From Dendrophyllia cribrosa (Eukaryota; Cnidaria; Anthozoa; Scleractinia; Dendrophylliidae), in NCBI GenBank assembly GCA_024195265.1, contig JAJLRJ010000010.1, positions 33,462,676-33,526,675 of the forward strand: 64,000 nt of DNA, given 5' to 3'. Both the position numbers and the translations under genes were made by a program. A model generated the notes under the pieces. It had not been told where the DNA came from and ran no database searches. It was given only the letters and a program-made list of their open reading frames with translations. Positions 1-10,600 of this stretch are shown piece by piece (the first letter of the stretch is position 1; every line of letters begins with the position of its first letter).

Positions 1-283
1 TCCAAACTCACATCTCAAGAACGAAAGCTAATATAACAGAAAGCAGCGTAATTTACACTGAAATTGACGCGTGCATATTTGTAACATGCATAATGAACAC
101 ATATTATAACACCCTCCCCGTTACATGTGAAAAGAAATGACTAAACCAATTTGAATTGACATACAGCGCGACTCGCAAAGACACACATTGAAAGTTAGAG
201 CTTAGACTCCGTGATAACATACTTAAAGTCTTTAGTGTGGACTAAAATCCCAGACAAAACTAATCCTTTGAATGTCAGACGGT

Positions 284-745
284 TTATGGCTTGGGCAAAA
301 CAAAGTCACTTAAGTATTTCGGGACCCGTCGCTCAGATCGTCTAAGTACTGGCTTGGGTGTAGACCTTGTTATGGTTAGGGAAACTGACTCCGGTCCGCT
401 TGAAGACGCACTTTCAGCACTTTCTTCACATGGAGTCGGTACATCGACTTCTGCAGGAACCGCAGACGGGACTTCATCCGGGACCTCAGCATCCGGTGAT
501 GGCGGTGGCGGTTCATTCGTCTTCCGCAGGTCACGATTTCGCCGAACAACGCTCTGGGGAGTTTCCACCTCGTACGATCTCTCATCCAGCCGACCTCGAA
601 CATTTCCTTTCTGCCACTCCTGCTGCCCAACTGAAATGGTTTTGCCAAATCAGACGCACCCCTGTTGTAATAATAAGCTTTTCGCTCATTACGCTGCTAC
701 TAGCCTGCGAATACAGCCGCCACTCATCGCTCCTGGCCGCTAGGC
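284..745 (-). mobile_element. Gypsy-type LTR retrotransposon, broken 3' end of pol
   Basis: On the minus strand the reading frames resemble the C-terminal tail of a Gypsy/Metaviridae integrase: a stretch around WCKTISVGQQ-like spacing, then SYEV-like and RRNRDLRK, then a proline-rich acidic linker and a final RRSERRVPKYLSDF tail. This order (chromodomain-like end, RRNRRHLRK-like motif, P/E-rich spacer, RRSxRxxKxPxxxxDF) is characteristic of the end of Gypsy polyproteins. The match is spread over three overlapping frames (582-779, 376-648, 284-568), so at least two frameshifts have broken it. The expected 3' LTR would lie to the left, running off the window. No host function is inferred. Confidence 0.6.
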
Positions 746-1327
746 TCTCGCGCGAACGCCTATTTGTGTCGTCACGCAACGCTCCTCCCCACTAACGGCT
801 GCTGATATCCGAACCACATTCCTTTCGAGATTTTAGCCAATCACCAGCCTGCTTCCATTCCTGGGAGCGAAACGCGCCAACTTAAATTGTCCAATCACAG
901 CTCACGTTTTAACTCCACTGAGACACACTACTCAACTACAGAACTAACTAAGGAGCTTACAATTATTGCAAGAATTCATTATTCCATTGAAGTAGAATTG
1001 TAGACTACGGCCTTTTGAGACTTGGATCTAAGATGCCTATATCCGTGATGAGAAACACTTTCTCACAAGTCTTGCACACCGCAGACTTTAGACACTACTG
1101 AAATCACGGCCTGAGAAATTTAACGATCCTTGCACTTTCAAAGCTATAACAAACTTTAGCCGATTAGTATTTATCTTGCTACCAATGTGAGCCAAAGAAA
1201 CCGCAATGTATGCCAATAGAGCTAGCACCAAACAGGCATATAGAAATATAATAATTCTATTAAACGGCTCTGAAAAGCATGAAATCCTCCTATCAATTTG
1301 AGAGATAATCCGCCGAGATCAAAAGAT

Positions 1328-1706
1328 AGGGGTATAGAATGGTAAATTCGAGATTTTGCGAGACTGCGAGACCCTTGTTAAAAATTCGAGACCGAGACTT
1401 TAGCATTTCTGTCAAATCCGAGCCCAAGACTTTACATCTAAAAAATCCGAGCCCGAGACTCCAATTGCTCGAAAATGTCGGGCCGATAGTACTAAAACAG
1501 CTTAAAACGTGACTGAAATCTCCAACGGAAGCTGAGATTTACGAGAAAAATTTACGAGACTCCGAGATCCAAATTATCAAAATTCGAGACTTCGAAAATT
1601 ATAGCGAGCCCGAGATTCCGAGACTCCAATTTCAAATGCCGAAAATTCGAGACTCGGTGAATATTTTCCGAGACGCATCATTTCCGATAGGCCATTCTAT
1701 ACCCCT
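1328..1706. mobile_element. 379-bp MITE with 6-bp target-site duplication
   Basis: Terminal inverted repeats AGGGGTATAGAATGG and CCATTCTATACCCCT bound the element, and AAAGAT is repeated directly on both sides (1322-1327 and 1707-1712). The interior is made of imperfect CGAGACTCCGAG-type repeats. No ORF. The 6-bp duplication does not by itself fix the superfamily. Confidence 0.75.
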
Positions 1707-1769
1707 AAAGATCAATATCAATGAAGAGAACAAATTCATAACTGATCTAAAGGCGCATTTCTCTCTTAA

Positions 1770-2322
1770 AGTGCTACTGCGATCAAATTTTTGATTTCCT
1801 TTTTTTACATCTTCGTGTACAATTATACTTTCTTACTCGTCTTGCCAAATTTCAATCCATTACGAACATCAGAAGTCATTTTATTTAAACATTTATGTCC
1901 GAGAATTTACGGCCGCCATTAATCAACCTTGTTCCAAGGCCTGGTTGCGAATAGGATAAAGTGACGTCAAAGGCTCAAACATACCTCACGGGTTTAAATT
2001 ATAATAACAATGAGCATAGAAAATTGCACGAAGAACAAGTCCAATGTTTTTGTTGCGTTTTCGCGTGATTTTCAATACTTATTGTTATTATAATTTCAAC
2101 CCGTGAGGTATGTTTGAGCCTTTGACGTCACTTTATCCCTTTCGCAACCAAGCATGGAACACGGTTGATTAATGGCGGCCGTAAATTCTCGAACATAAAT
2201 GTTAAAATAAAATGACTTCTGATGTTCGTAATGGATTGAAATTTGGCAAGATAAGTAAGAAAGTCTAATTGTACACGAAGATGTAAAAATATGAAAATCA
2301 AAAATTTGATCGCAGTAGCACT
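1770..2322. mobile_element. 553-bp fold-back MITE flanked by TTAA
   Basis: The element is one long palindrome with arms of about 250 bp. It starts AGTGCTACTGCGATC, ends GATCGCAGTAGCACT and is bounded by TTAA on both sides (1766-1769, 2323-2326). TTAA target sites are the hallmark of piggyBac transposases, so it is probably a non-autonomous piggyBac-type element. A related end occurs at about 10445-10460. Confidence 0.75.
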
Positions 2323-2702
2323 TTAAGTTTTACTGGGAAAGCTTTTTATGCTTTTTAAGTACTTTTTAGCGACGAGCGGTAATAGTGTTTAGTCTGTATA
2401 TTTTTACAGAGAATTGCTTAAAAACATGCTTGAAGGCTTAAAATAATACAATGGTCACACAACGGGAGTCGTGTAGGTCTGTCAACCCCATTTATAACCA
2501 TCATTACACGAACGGAAATCACAAGCTTAGATGTCTGGCACATGCTTATTTTTCGCGCGAAAATTGACGTCATTGTCAACATGCTGATACGTGATTGGCC
2601 TTTTAAACACAAAGAGAAAGGAATGTGGTTCGGGTATCAGCAGCCGTTAGTGGGGAGGAGCGTTGCGTGACGACACAAATAACGGCTGCGTAGGAGACAA
2701 CC

Positions 2703-2970
2703 TAAAAGGTACCAGAATCTTGTTTGATGGGCGTGGCTCAAAATAATTTTTACTTCTAAGAGGTACCAATTCGAAAACAACACATGTCATATTCTGTCAT
2801 ATTTTTTTCGGCTCATACCCTAAAAGGTACCGCAATAATTCTAACGGTAGTCATTTCAGATTTTAGTACCCTTAGCGGTACCAATCTACAAATTTTGACC
2901 CCTAAAAGGTACGACGAGCACCCCCGTCATTTTTATATGGGAGTACCCCCCCCCCCCCCCCCCCCCCAAC
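2703..2970 (+). repeat. Partial copy of the CCCCGGGG-ended MITE family with C homopolymer
   Basis: Contains repeated CTAAAAGGTACC-type boxes, then GACGAGCACCCCCGTCATTT, TATATGGGAG and a run of about 21 C. The same interior and end are found in the complete copy at 39131-39465 and in the interrupted copy at 42607-43100. Only one half is present here. Confidence 0.65.
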
Positions 2971-3290
2971 CGGGTCACGAGGCACAAGACCCCTCGTTCT
3001 TCTGCTGATTTACACTGAAATTGACGCGTGCATGCAAATTTGTAACATGCATTATTAAACACATATTATAACAGGAATCAATACATTAAATATTCAAAGC
3101 GAGTACAGAAAAATTGGTAGCTACAATCAACATGTCTTGAGTGATGGTGCAATGTGTGTCACGCAAAATTCGTTGGGGGAGGGGTTGCGTGACTCGTTTA
3201 AAATAAACAATAAAACTTTCTTTCGTATGCGCATGAGTATAGGCTACTTGTAGCCACTTGTTATAGGAATTTAAGCGACACTTTCCAGCA

Positions 3291-4175
3291 GTTCTCTTTT
3301 GACAGTTTTATCATCGGCGGTGATTTTAATTGCCCTTTAAATGAGCAGGATAAAGAAGGGGGTCGCAAAATCTCGTCCAGAGCAAGTTCAACTTTTCTGA
3401 TAAATGATCATGAGCTAATGGATACTTTTGAACTATCTGATGTCTGGAGGGAATTACATCCTAAAGAAAAAGCAATTCATGTGGGCGAAATCTGATAGGA
3501 AAATACAATGCAGGCTTGATTATTTGTTAGTTTCCAAAAATGTTGCGCTGTGATCACAACGCTATCACATTAGAAATTAACAAGGACAATCAACGCCCCT
3601 TCAACGGGGCCTTAGGCCCCGTTTACACGGGTCCGGACAAATTTTTGCACGGACGAATTTTGTTCCTAGACCACGTGTTTACATGGATCCGTGCAAATTC
3701 TGTTACAGATTGCAGTGGTGTTTACACGGAAACTTGCACACTTAGCTGTTCAAAAATTCGTCCAGTTCCGCCGGTCCCGTGTAAACCCAAGGTGGAACCG
3801 TGCAAGTTTTTGTCCGTGCAAAAATTTATCCGGACCCGTGTAAACGGGGCCTTAAATGCAGCTGTTCTCGAAGACAAAGAATATGTTGATGAACTCAATA
3901 ACAAAATTCCGCAATTCATTTAACTAAATGTTTCACGTGGGCGACATCTGATAGGAAAATACAATGCAGGCTTGATTATTGGTTAGTTTTAAAAAATGTT
4001 GCAAAGTCCGTGCACAAAGCTGGGATTTTTTTTTTCCTTCACTGTGATCACAACGCTATCACAGAAATTAACAAAGGACAATCAACGCCCCTTCAACTGG
4101 GCCTTCAATGCAGCTGTGTTCTCGAAGACAAAGAATATGTAGATGAACTCAATAACAAAATTCCGCAATTCATTT
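3291..4175 (+). mobile_element. LINE endonuclease-domain fragment, tandemly duplicated
   Basis: Translation of 3300-3480 gives a LINE-type apurinic endonuclease segment with FIIGGDFNCPLN and an LSDVWREL-like block. This order (GGDFN, then DVWR) is typical of L1/Tx1-type LINE endonucleases. The downstream part (about 3480-3600 and 3855-3922) is repeated at 3935-4175 with small differences. Stops break the frame. The first copy is interrupted by the MITE at 3615-3851; the second copy lacks it and shows the empty site. Confidence 0.6.
3615..3851. mobile_element. 237-bp PIF/Harbinger-type MITE with TTA duplication
   Basis: Terminal inverted repeats GGCCCCGTTTACACGGGTCC and its complement bound the element, with TTA on both sides (3612-3614, 3852-3854). 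The neighbouring copy of the same LINE fragment (about 4097-4114) has GGGCCTTCAATGCAG with no insert, which shows the pre-insertion state. A 3-bp TWA duplication and GGCC ends fit PIF/Harbinger. Confidence 0.85.
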
Positions 4176-4403
4176 AACTAAATGTATACCTCTATCTCGT
4201 TTTTTTAAACGTGAGTCGGCACGCGCAATTTACATTTGGAAATTTAGACGAAACACCATAATAAATTTGTAAACAATTTCTGAGAGATATATCACGAGCT
4301 AATTGAAAATGGTTTCTTAGAAACCATTCGCGTGTTGTGTGGAATTGAGAACGTCAAGCTCTCTCTCTCTCTCGTTGTCATTCTACTCTTGCAAGTCTAC
4401 AGA

Positions 4404-4665
4404 ATGCGGTTGAAATATTTCCCTATTATCACTGCTCTGTTTAAGTTATTTGAATTCCAAGTTAGTGCTGCTCCTTTGCATATTTTGCTAATACTTATAG
4501 ATGATTTGGGTTGGAGCGATGTTGGGTTTCATGGCTCAAAAATCAACACTCCAAACATGGATAAGCTTGCGTCTGAAGGAGTAATACTGGATAATTATTA
4601 CGTGCAACCAGTTTGTACACCAACCAGAGGTGCTCTTCTTTCCGGCAGGTACCCAATACATACAG
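4404..4665 (+). CDS. ARSB-like: Arylsulfatase exon 1
   Basis: Encodes residues 1-87 plus the first base of codon 88: signal peptide, the first metal-binding motif [17 protein letters not shown], and the sulfatase signature [14 protein letters not shown], which holds the cysteine converted to formylglycine. The donor is ACAG|GTATTT. ATG 4404 was chosen because a typical signal peptide ending near SAA directly precedes the mature start. ATG 4332 is in frame upstream, so the true start is uncertain. The intron begins with a TTTA microsatellite. Confidence 0.93.
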
Positions 4666-7600
4666 GTATTTTTATTTATTTATTTATTTATCTACCTATT
4701 AATTTATTTATATTTTTCTAGTTTAGTTAAGTTCATCACAAGCCAGAGAATCGATTTTATTGCACGCATTAGGGGTCCATCATTCGCCTCGGATATTCAC
4801 GCGTTTGGGTTTGTTTTCACACTTTGTGGAAGACCAGACATAAATTTAGAAACCTTGGGAAAGAATGATTTTGCCGCGTATGTTTCTCGGGGATTTCTTG
4901 TTGTTTAGCAATGGATTTATCGGTGTTTATTATGTTTTATAGATAGACTTATGGATTGATAGCATCACCATCATCATCAATCCCTTCTTTCCTCGTGGAA
5001 AATGGGGCCATTGATCCTCTTCTTCCAAGCCACACTGTATTTGGCTGCAACCTCTGCCTCTCTCCAGCTCTTAAATTCGAGATGTTCCCTCTCTTTATTC
5101 ACCGTTCTCCGCCATGTCTCTCTCAGCCGTCCTCTTTTACGCTTGCCTTCGGGTGCCCATGTTAGTGCAATCTTGGGGTTTTTGTCTGATGACAGTCTTA
5201 AAACATGACCTAACCATTTCCATCGCCTGGTTCTCACTTGCTCGTCAATTGTCCTCGTACCTGATCTTTCTCTAATCTCCTCATTACTGATCTTCATCGG
5301 CCAGTAAACTTTTAGGATTTTCCTTAAGCATTTATGCTGAAAGACGTTTAGCTTGTATTCATCCTCTTTGGTCATCCTCCACGTCTCACAACCATAGAGT
5401 AGAACAGCAACTACATTGGTTTTGAAGATTGTAACCTTTGTCTTTCGACTGAGGAGGCTACTTTTCCATACTTGCCTGTTAAGCTTGTTAAAAGCTTAGC
5501 TATCTATCTATCTATCTACTTCGGGCACACCCGCACCGATTTAATGAATTTTTTCCACTCTCCTTTGTCAGACATGATAACTGGGAATTCCTGTCGTGCC
5601 AGTCCAGTGTCCCTTTCTAATTGGTCTATAAAAGTTATTGCTGGGCGCCCCCTCGATCGCCAGCATCCCAGAGAAGTAGCTGAGAAGCAGTCTCGTTCTT
5701 GCTTCTCCAGCAATGTCCACTGAACTGTGGTCTACGAGTCTGCAGAGTTTTTGAGATGGGAGGTAGATTTCCATAGAGCTCCTTGTTGGTTTTATGATTT
5801 TTCCAGCTTTTACTCAATGCTGTCCGTAGGAGTCTTGTATAACAGCCATCTAATTGTATCTCCAGTGTCGTTGTTAGTGTCCAACTCTCCGACCCCATAC
5901 AGTAGAACAGTTTCTACTGAAGCTCTGAAAAATCTTATCTTCAGGTCCCTATTAAGGTTGGATTTCCACACTGTCGTCAACTTGTTGGATGTGGCCCATG
6001 CCTTTGCTTTTCAAATTCCAAGGTCTTTCTCTGTTTGATCAATCCAGGAGCCTAGATATTGGCCTACAAATCATTCTGTCGGCTGTCGGTCTACATGTAT
6101 GGATATATGACAGCAGCAGAGATCCCAAAATCGAAATACTCATTTAGCTTTCAATCGTATTGGAGAACTTTTAAGAAATTAATACTTTCTAAAGAAGCTA
6201 GGAAAGTTTCGTATTGTTAACTGAGTTTTTTTTATTGTCATATTGCACTGCTCTGAGTAAGAGACTCGATTCGTTCTGACGAAAGGCCGCGAAAGCACTC
6301 GAAATATCAGCTTTTCAGTTAAGGTGGCCAAGAAATTTCCAAATAGCCTTCGGTTCGTGTTTCTATAGCGATTTGTCGTTCTCGCAAACTTCAGGTGATT
6401 TCATATATTATGTATTTTGCTGGAAGCCGGCCATGACTAATTATAAAATATCGGTTATGAAAATAGGTTCATTTAATATTTACTTAAGGAAAAAAAAAAG
6501 AACATGAAAAGATGAGTACCCTATACAGTAAATCACATCAATCAATTTTATAAGACGCATTCTTTAAAAACGACACTATCAGAAAAAATAAAATTAATGA
6601 TAATTAAATTTCAATTTGTAATTTGCATTATAATTTAAGGAGGGCGTACCCATTTCTCAAGTCCACACCATTTCAATTTTAATGGGCTATATCTTTCAGT
6701 TGTAGAGCATAAAAAGACAAGCCACTTTGCATGCAAACACACAATACATTGAACTTTATGGGAGTATAGGATTAGTTTACAATGGTGCTTCCATGGCAAC
6801 GGAATGGTGACCCTCCGATATTCACAAGTCGCGGAGTTTCTCTAGATCGAGAGAATATTTTGTAAAACCCGCTAGTGGACTAATTGATTAGGCCATGGGC
6901 TTCAACTGGACAAAGTTTAAAAGAAATGTATGGGAGCGTTTTTTAAATTTTTGGGGATGAAGTTTTGGGGATAATAAATACAGTGAAAAACATACTATCA
7001 ACATAATTGGTTAATATCTAAAGAAAACGATGCGCTTTGGGAATGTAGTTTCATCTCATAGTACTTTGATTCCATTTGAAATCGTGTGTGAAAAAGTGAG
7101 GGGGTTGCTTTGGCCGATTGCAAGACGAGGGATTTGATTAGCGTGCGTTCAGCTGCTCTTGTTGCCACTTTTGTATGTAATTTGGTCTACGCCTACAAAT
7201 GTGATGATAATTTGGAAACCGCTGAATATTTTTTTTTAAATTTGACAAACTCGATATTAATCATCAATTTATATGGCCTGCAAGTTTCAAGGACATTGAA
7301 AACATGTAAGGCAATAAAATAGGGCCTCCAATGTACCGCAGATTTTGTATTTACAAGTGAGCGTCCTCATTATTCACGGGTATTGTCTTCAAGTTTCATA
7401 TGCATGTGGTTTAGCAAAAAATGTATTTGCATCGAACAGAACGCTCGATTGTTTTCCGAAGAATTTTCAACATGCTAATAACTGGCTTACGTTACGAATA
7501 GCAATGACAACAGTACTGATGAAGACAACGTCGGAAACGTCATGTTTCATCAAGTGGGATGCAGAAATACCACGCTTTGACAATGGTTTATGATTGTCTC

Positions 7601-10600
7601 ACTATGGTTATTTGTTGCAATCGGCGTAGCATCTGTTCCTTATTTAGATTAGCCTGCGTGGCAGGCGTAAACGGGGAGTGGGAGGGGGGAGGGGGAGGGG
7701 GGGAGGGGGAGAGGGAGGGGGGGAGGGGGAGAGGGAGGGGGAGAGGGAGGGGGGGAGGGGGAGGGGGAGGGGGGAGGGGGAGGGGGAGGGGGAGGGGGAG
7801 GGGGAGGGGGGTTGGCGAAAAAAAAAGGGAGGGGAAAGGGAAGGAACGCCTGCTATAAGAACCGGGCTATTCGTATTACGCCCACCGATTTTCAGATAAT
7901 CAGATTATGTCAACTGTCAAAACGTCGACCAATCAGAAACTAGCGCGCGCTTTTACGCATGGCTGAATTCACGTAGGAATTTACCAACTTTATCGAAGTG
8001 AGAAAAATAATTTTGGGAAAAGGCTCAACTATGAGAAGGTCTTCGAGTGAAAAGGTCAGCTACTCCCACTAAGGGTTTTAAAAGTAGGAGAAAACCGAAA
8101 AAACAAACTTTAAATAATTGTTGCAGATTCTGTAGAATCGAGTTCGTGTCTTCTAGATCAAGGGCTTCCTTTGAAAACGTGTTCACAATGACTTGTCGGT
8201 AACAAGTCCAGGGTTGGTGTTGGCGGACTGTTGTTCGATCATCTATGGGCTGCCCTTTAATTCAAAGTGAAAGCCAATATCAGAACGTGTATGTAGACCT
8301 TGTGGTCGGAAGATCAGAAATGCTGCAGAGTTATACAGTTTTATTAGAACAGCTGTCCTCAAGCACTGCAAAGACTGCTTCGGCCGAATGCGAGGATACA
8401 ACTGCCATTGATCGAAGAAAACACAGCTGCCCACGACCATCACGCCTGAGAGAAATAAAGAAAAGAGACGAATTAATGTTCATGTGGCGGATGAAAAATC
8501 TTCTGGACAGGGATCTTCGAGGAAGTTTTTGTTTTCTGAAGCAAGTACGATCGAGGAGACAGAAAACGACGTTGACTTTGCAGAAAACGAAAGGTGACAA
8601 TGCACAGCCTAGAGTAATATTGATGATATTTCAGGAACAACCGACAAACAGCTCAACAAGGTAATCATTTTATATCCCAGTGGAAACATAATTGTACACG
8701 ATTCCTTTGACAATGCAACGAAATCGCTTATTTTAAACTTAGCATTGCGAAATTGGAAGGCTGCCGTATCCAGTAGGCAAAACTGCTAGCACATCCCTGC
8801 CATTGAGAAGAGATCGTACAGCCGATACTTGTTCAGGTTTCAAGCTCAAATTGTAGCTACCAGCGAAATTTAAATCGGCCAAAGCTTTCGCCAAAACGTC
8901 TCCGTCCGCCGCCATCGTGAATGTGATGTGTTTACATTTTTGAATAAATTACTTATTGTGCGTTAGCCAATCAGATCTTGCGGCCGCCAGTGGCCGCAGA
9001 AATGAACAGAAGGGGGTCTTTATTGCAGGCGTCATTTCCCCTTCTCTCCCCAGTTCCCCCCTCCCCGACGCCTGCTACGCAGGCTATATTTAGATATAAA
9101 ATAGCGCAAAGCAGAATTCTCAGCTATAATATGAAATTGTCACGCTGTTCTTGCGTGTGACATGAGAAGCATATTGGGATATGTTCTTCATGCCTTACAT
9201 GTTTTCAACGTCCTTGAAACTTGCAGGCCATATAAATTGATGATTAATCTCGAGTTTGTCAAATTTTAAAAGAAAAATTATCTAGCTGTTTCCAAATTAT
9301 CATCAAATTTGTAGGCGTAGACCAAATTACATACAATCAAAGGCTCCTATGGGCCAACCCACGAATAAGAAATAGTAACGCGTAACGCGATATTGCGGTA
9401 AGCGCTTTTATACTGACACGGTTCGATATTTTTATAAAGTTAAACGTCGGTAATGACTTCTGAAGAACGCAAAAAAAAAGCCGACGGCGAGATTTGAACT
9501 CGAGCCGTCTGACTGCTGTCTTATAGCCATAACAAGAACCACGCCACTGGGTCGCGAAAACTGACCTACGATAACTAGAAGGGTAAAATTTTATCATTTT
9601 AACGTAGATATGCGGTAAAACGCGCATTAAAATCCGTTTCAAGTCTGCAGCTCAGTTTTAATTTTGCAATAGGACTCTAAATGCGAAACATCTTTGAGCC
9701 GTTTATTGTTGTTTATATTCGTTTACAACAAATTGGTTATTGTTATAGAGTGTCTGTAAAACCAGGAATCGACCCGGAACACCCCGGAATCTACCCGGAA
9801 CACCCCGGAACACCACCGGAAAACCCCCGGAACACGGTCGGAACATTTTAAGAAACCTCACATTTTAAGAAAGCATGCAAAATTGGTCGGTAAAACTTAT
9901 GCGACAAAATGTTCTTTTCGTGAACCGCAGTCTCTTTAATAAGCGGCCGTTACAGTTGTGCCGTCACGCAACGCTCCTGATCATGCACAAAAAAACGAGA
10001 AGTTCAAGCAAGTAACAACTTAGAACTTAGAATGTGTACTCCCAACTAGTGAGAACTAATACTGGGAGAAACTGAAACTGTCAACGGACAGGAAAGGACA
10101 ACATCCTGCGTGTAAGTTGGATCAAAATAGTGATCTGATCGGTTTAACAGGTGAAAATATAGTATAGAAGCAAAGGCTGATACAACCCCGGGGATACAAC
10201 GTAGGTTGAAATTTAAAGATGTACTATATTTAGACTGGCCAAACAAGCGTTCTTCTTCTTCTTCTTCATTGTACCTGAAGAAAGCGAACTGAGTAATGGC
10301 GGACGGTTTTCACGGAATTTTCATTCAGAAATTTCCAGTGCGGTTTCGCATATACCGAACTAATTTATCGCGATTCCTATTATTTTGTGCCTATTTGATA
10401 GTTTGCTGGTGGAAAAAGTGAAAAACAAAATAACAAATTTTCGTCGTAGTACCACTTTAAGATCTACACTATTCTGTTCAGTAGAAAAACGCAAGGATAT
10501 ATTTTCACTTGAGGAACAGATCCGATCCACTGACGACATATGGAAGTTGACCTTTAGCGCATAACCCTGTCCAGTTCTCTCCTATTTCAATCAAACAATA

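Larger units (their letters stand above)
757..2690. repeat. Inverted repeat pair 757-833 / 2618-2690
   Basis: The motif GTCGTCACGCAACGCTCC followed by CCCACTAACGGCTGCTGATA at the left is present as its reverse complement at 2628-2680. A related GCCGTCACGCAACGCTCC occurs again at about 9960. The interval holds two complete MITEs, so the pair may be the ends of an older element or two copies of a dispersed repeat. Confidence 0.5.
45..3073. repeat. Direct repeat pair 45-105 and 3008-3072
   Basis: Both copies contain TTTACACTGAAATTGACGCG, then TTTGTAACATGCAT and ACACATATTATAACA. They are in the same orientation about 2.96 kb apart. One copy lies where the LTR of the broken Gypsy-type element is expected, so these may be LTR fragments, but no LTR ends (TG...CA) or primer-binding site could be defined. 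Confidence 0.5.
7167..9335. repeat. Inverted repeat pair 7167-7310 / 9195-9335
   Basis: GGTCTACGCCTACAAATGTG, GCCTGCAAGTTTCAAGGAC and GAAAACATGTAAGGC at the left are all found as reverse complements at 9195-9335. The pair encloses the 9-bp-TSD element at 7650-9086 and about 430 bp of other sequence with no recognised gene. Confidence 0.65.

Noticed and set aside
7559..7899. Glycine/arginine/glutamate-rich ORFs
   Set aside because: Translation of the G/A microsatellite in two frames.
8245..8664. 139-residue ORF as a transposase
   Set aside because: No catalytic motif of any transposase family could be seen; kept only as an unassigned ORF inside the 9-bp-TSD element.
9479..9557. Functional tRNA gene on the minus strand
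   Set aside because: Good B box but poor acceptor pairing; looks like a SINE head.
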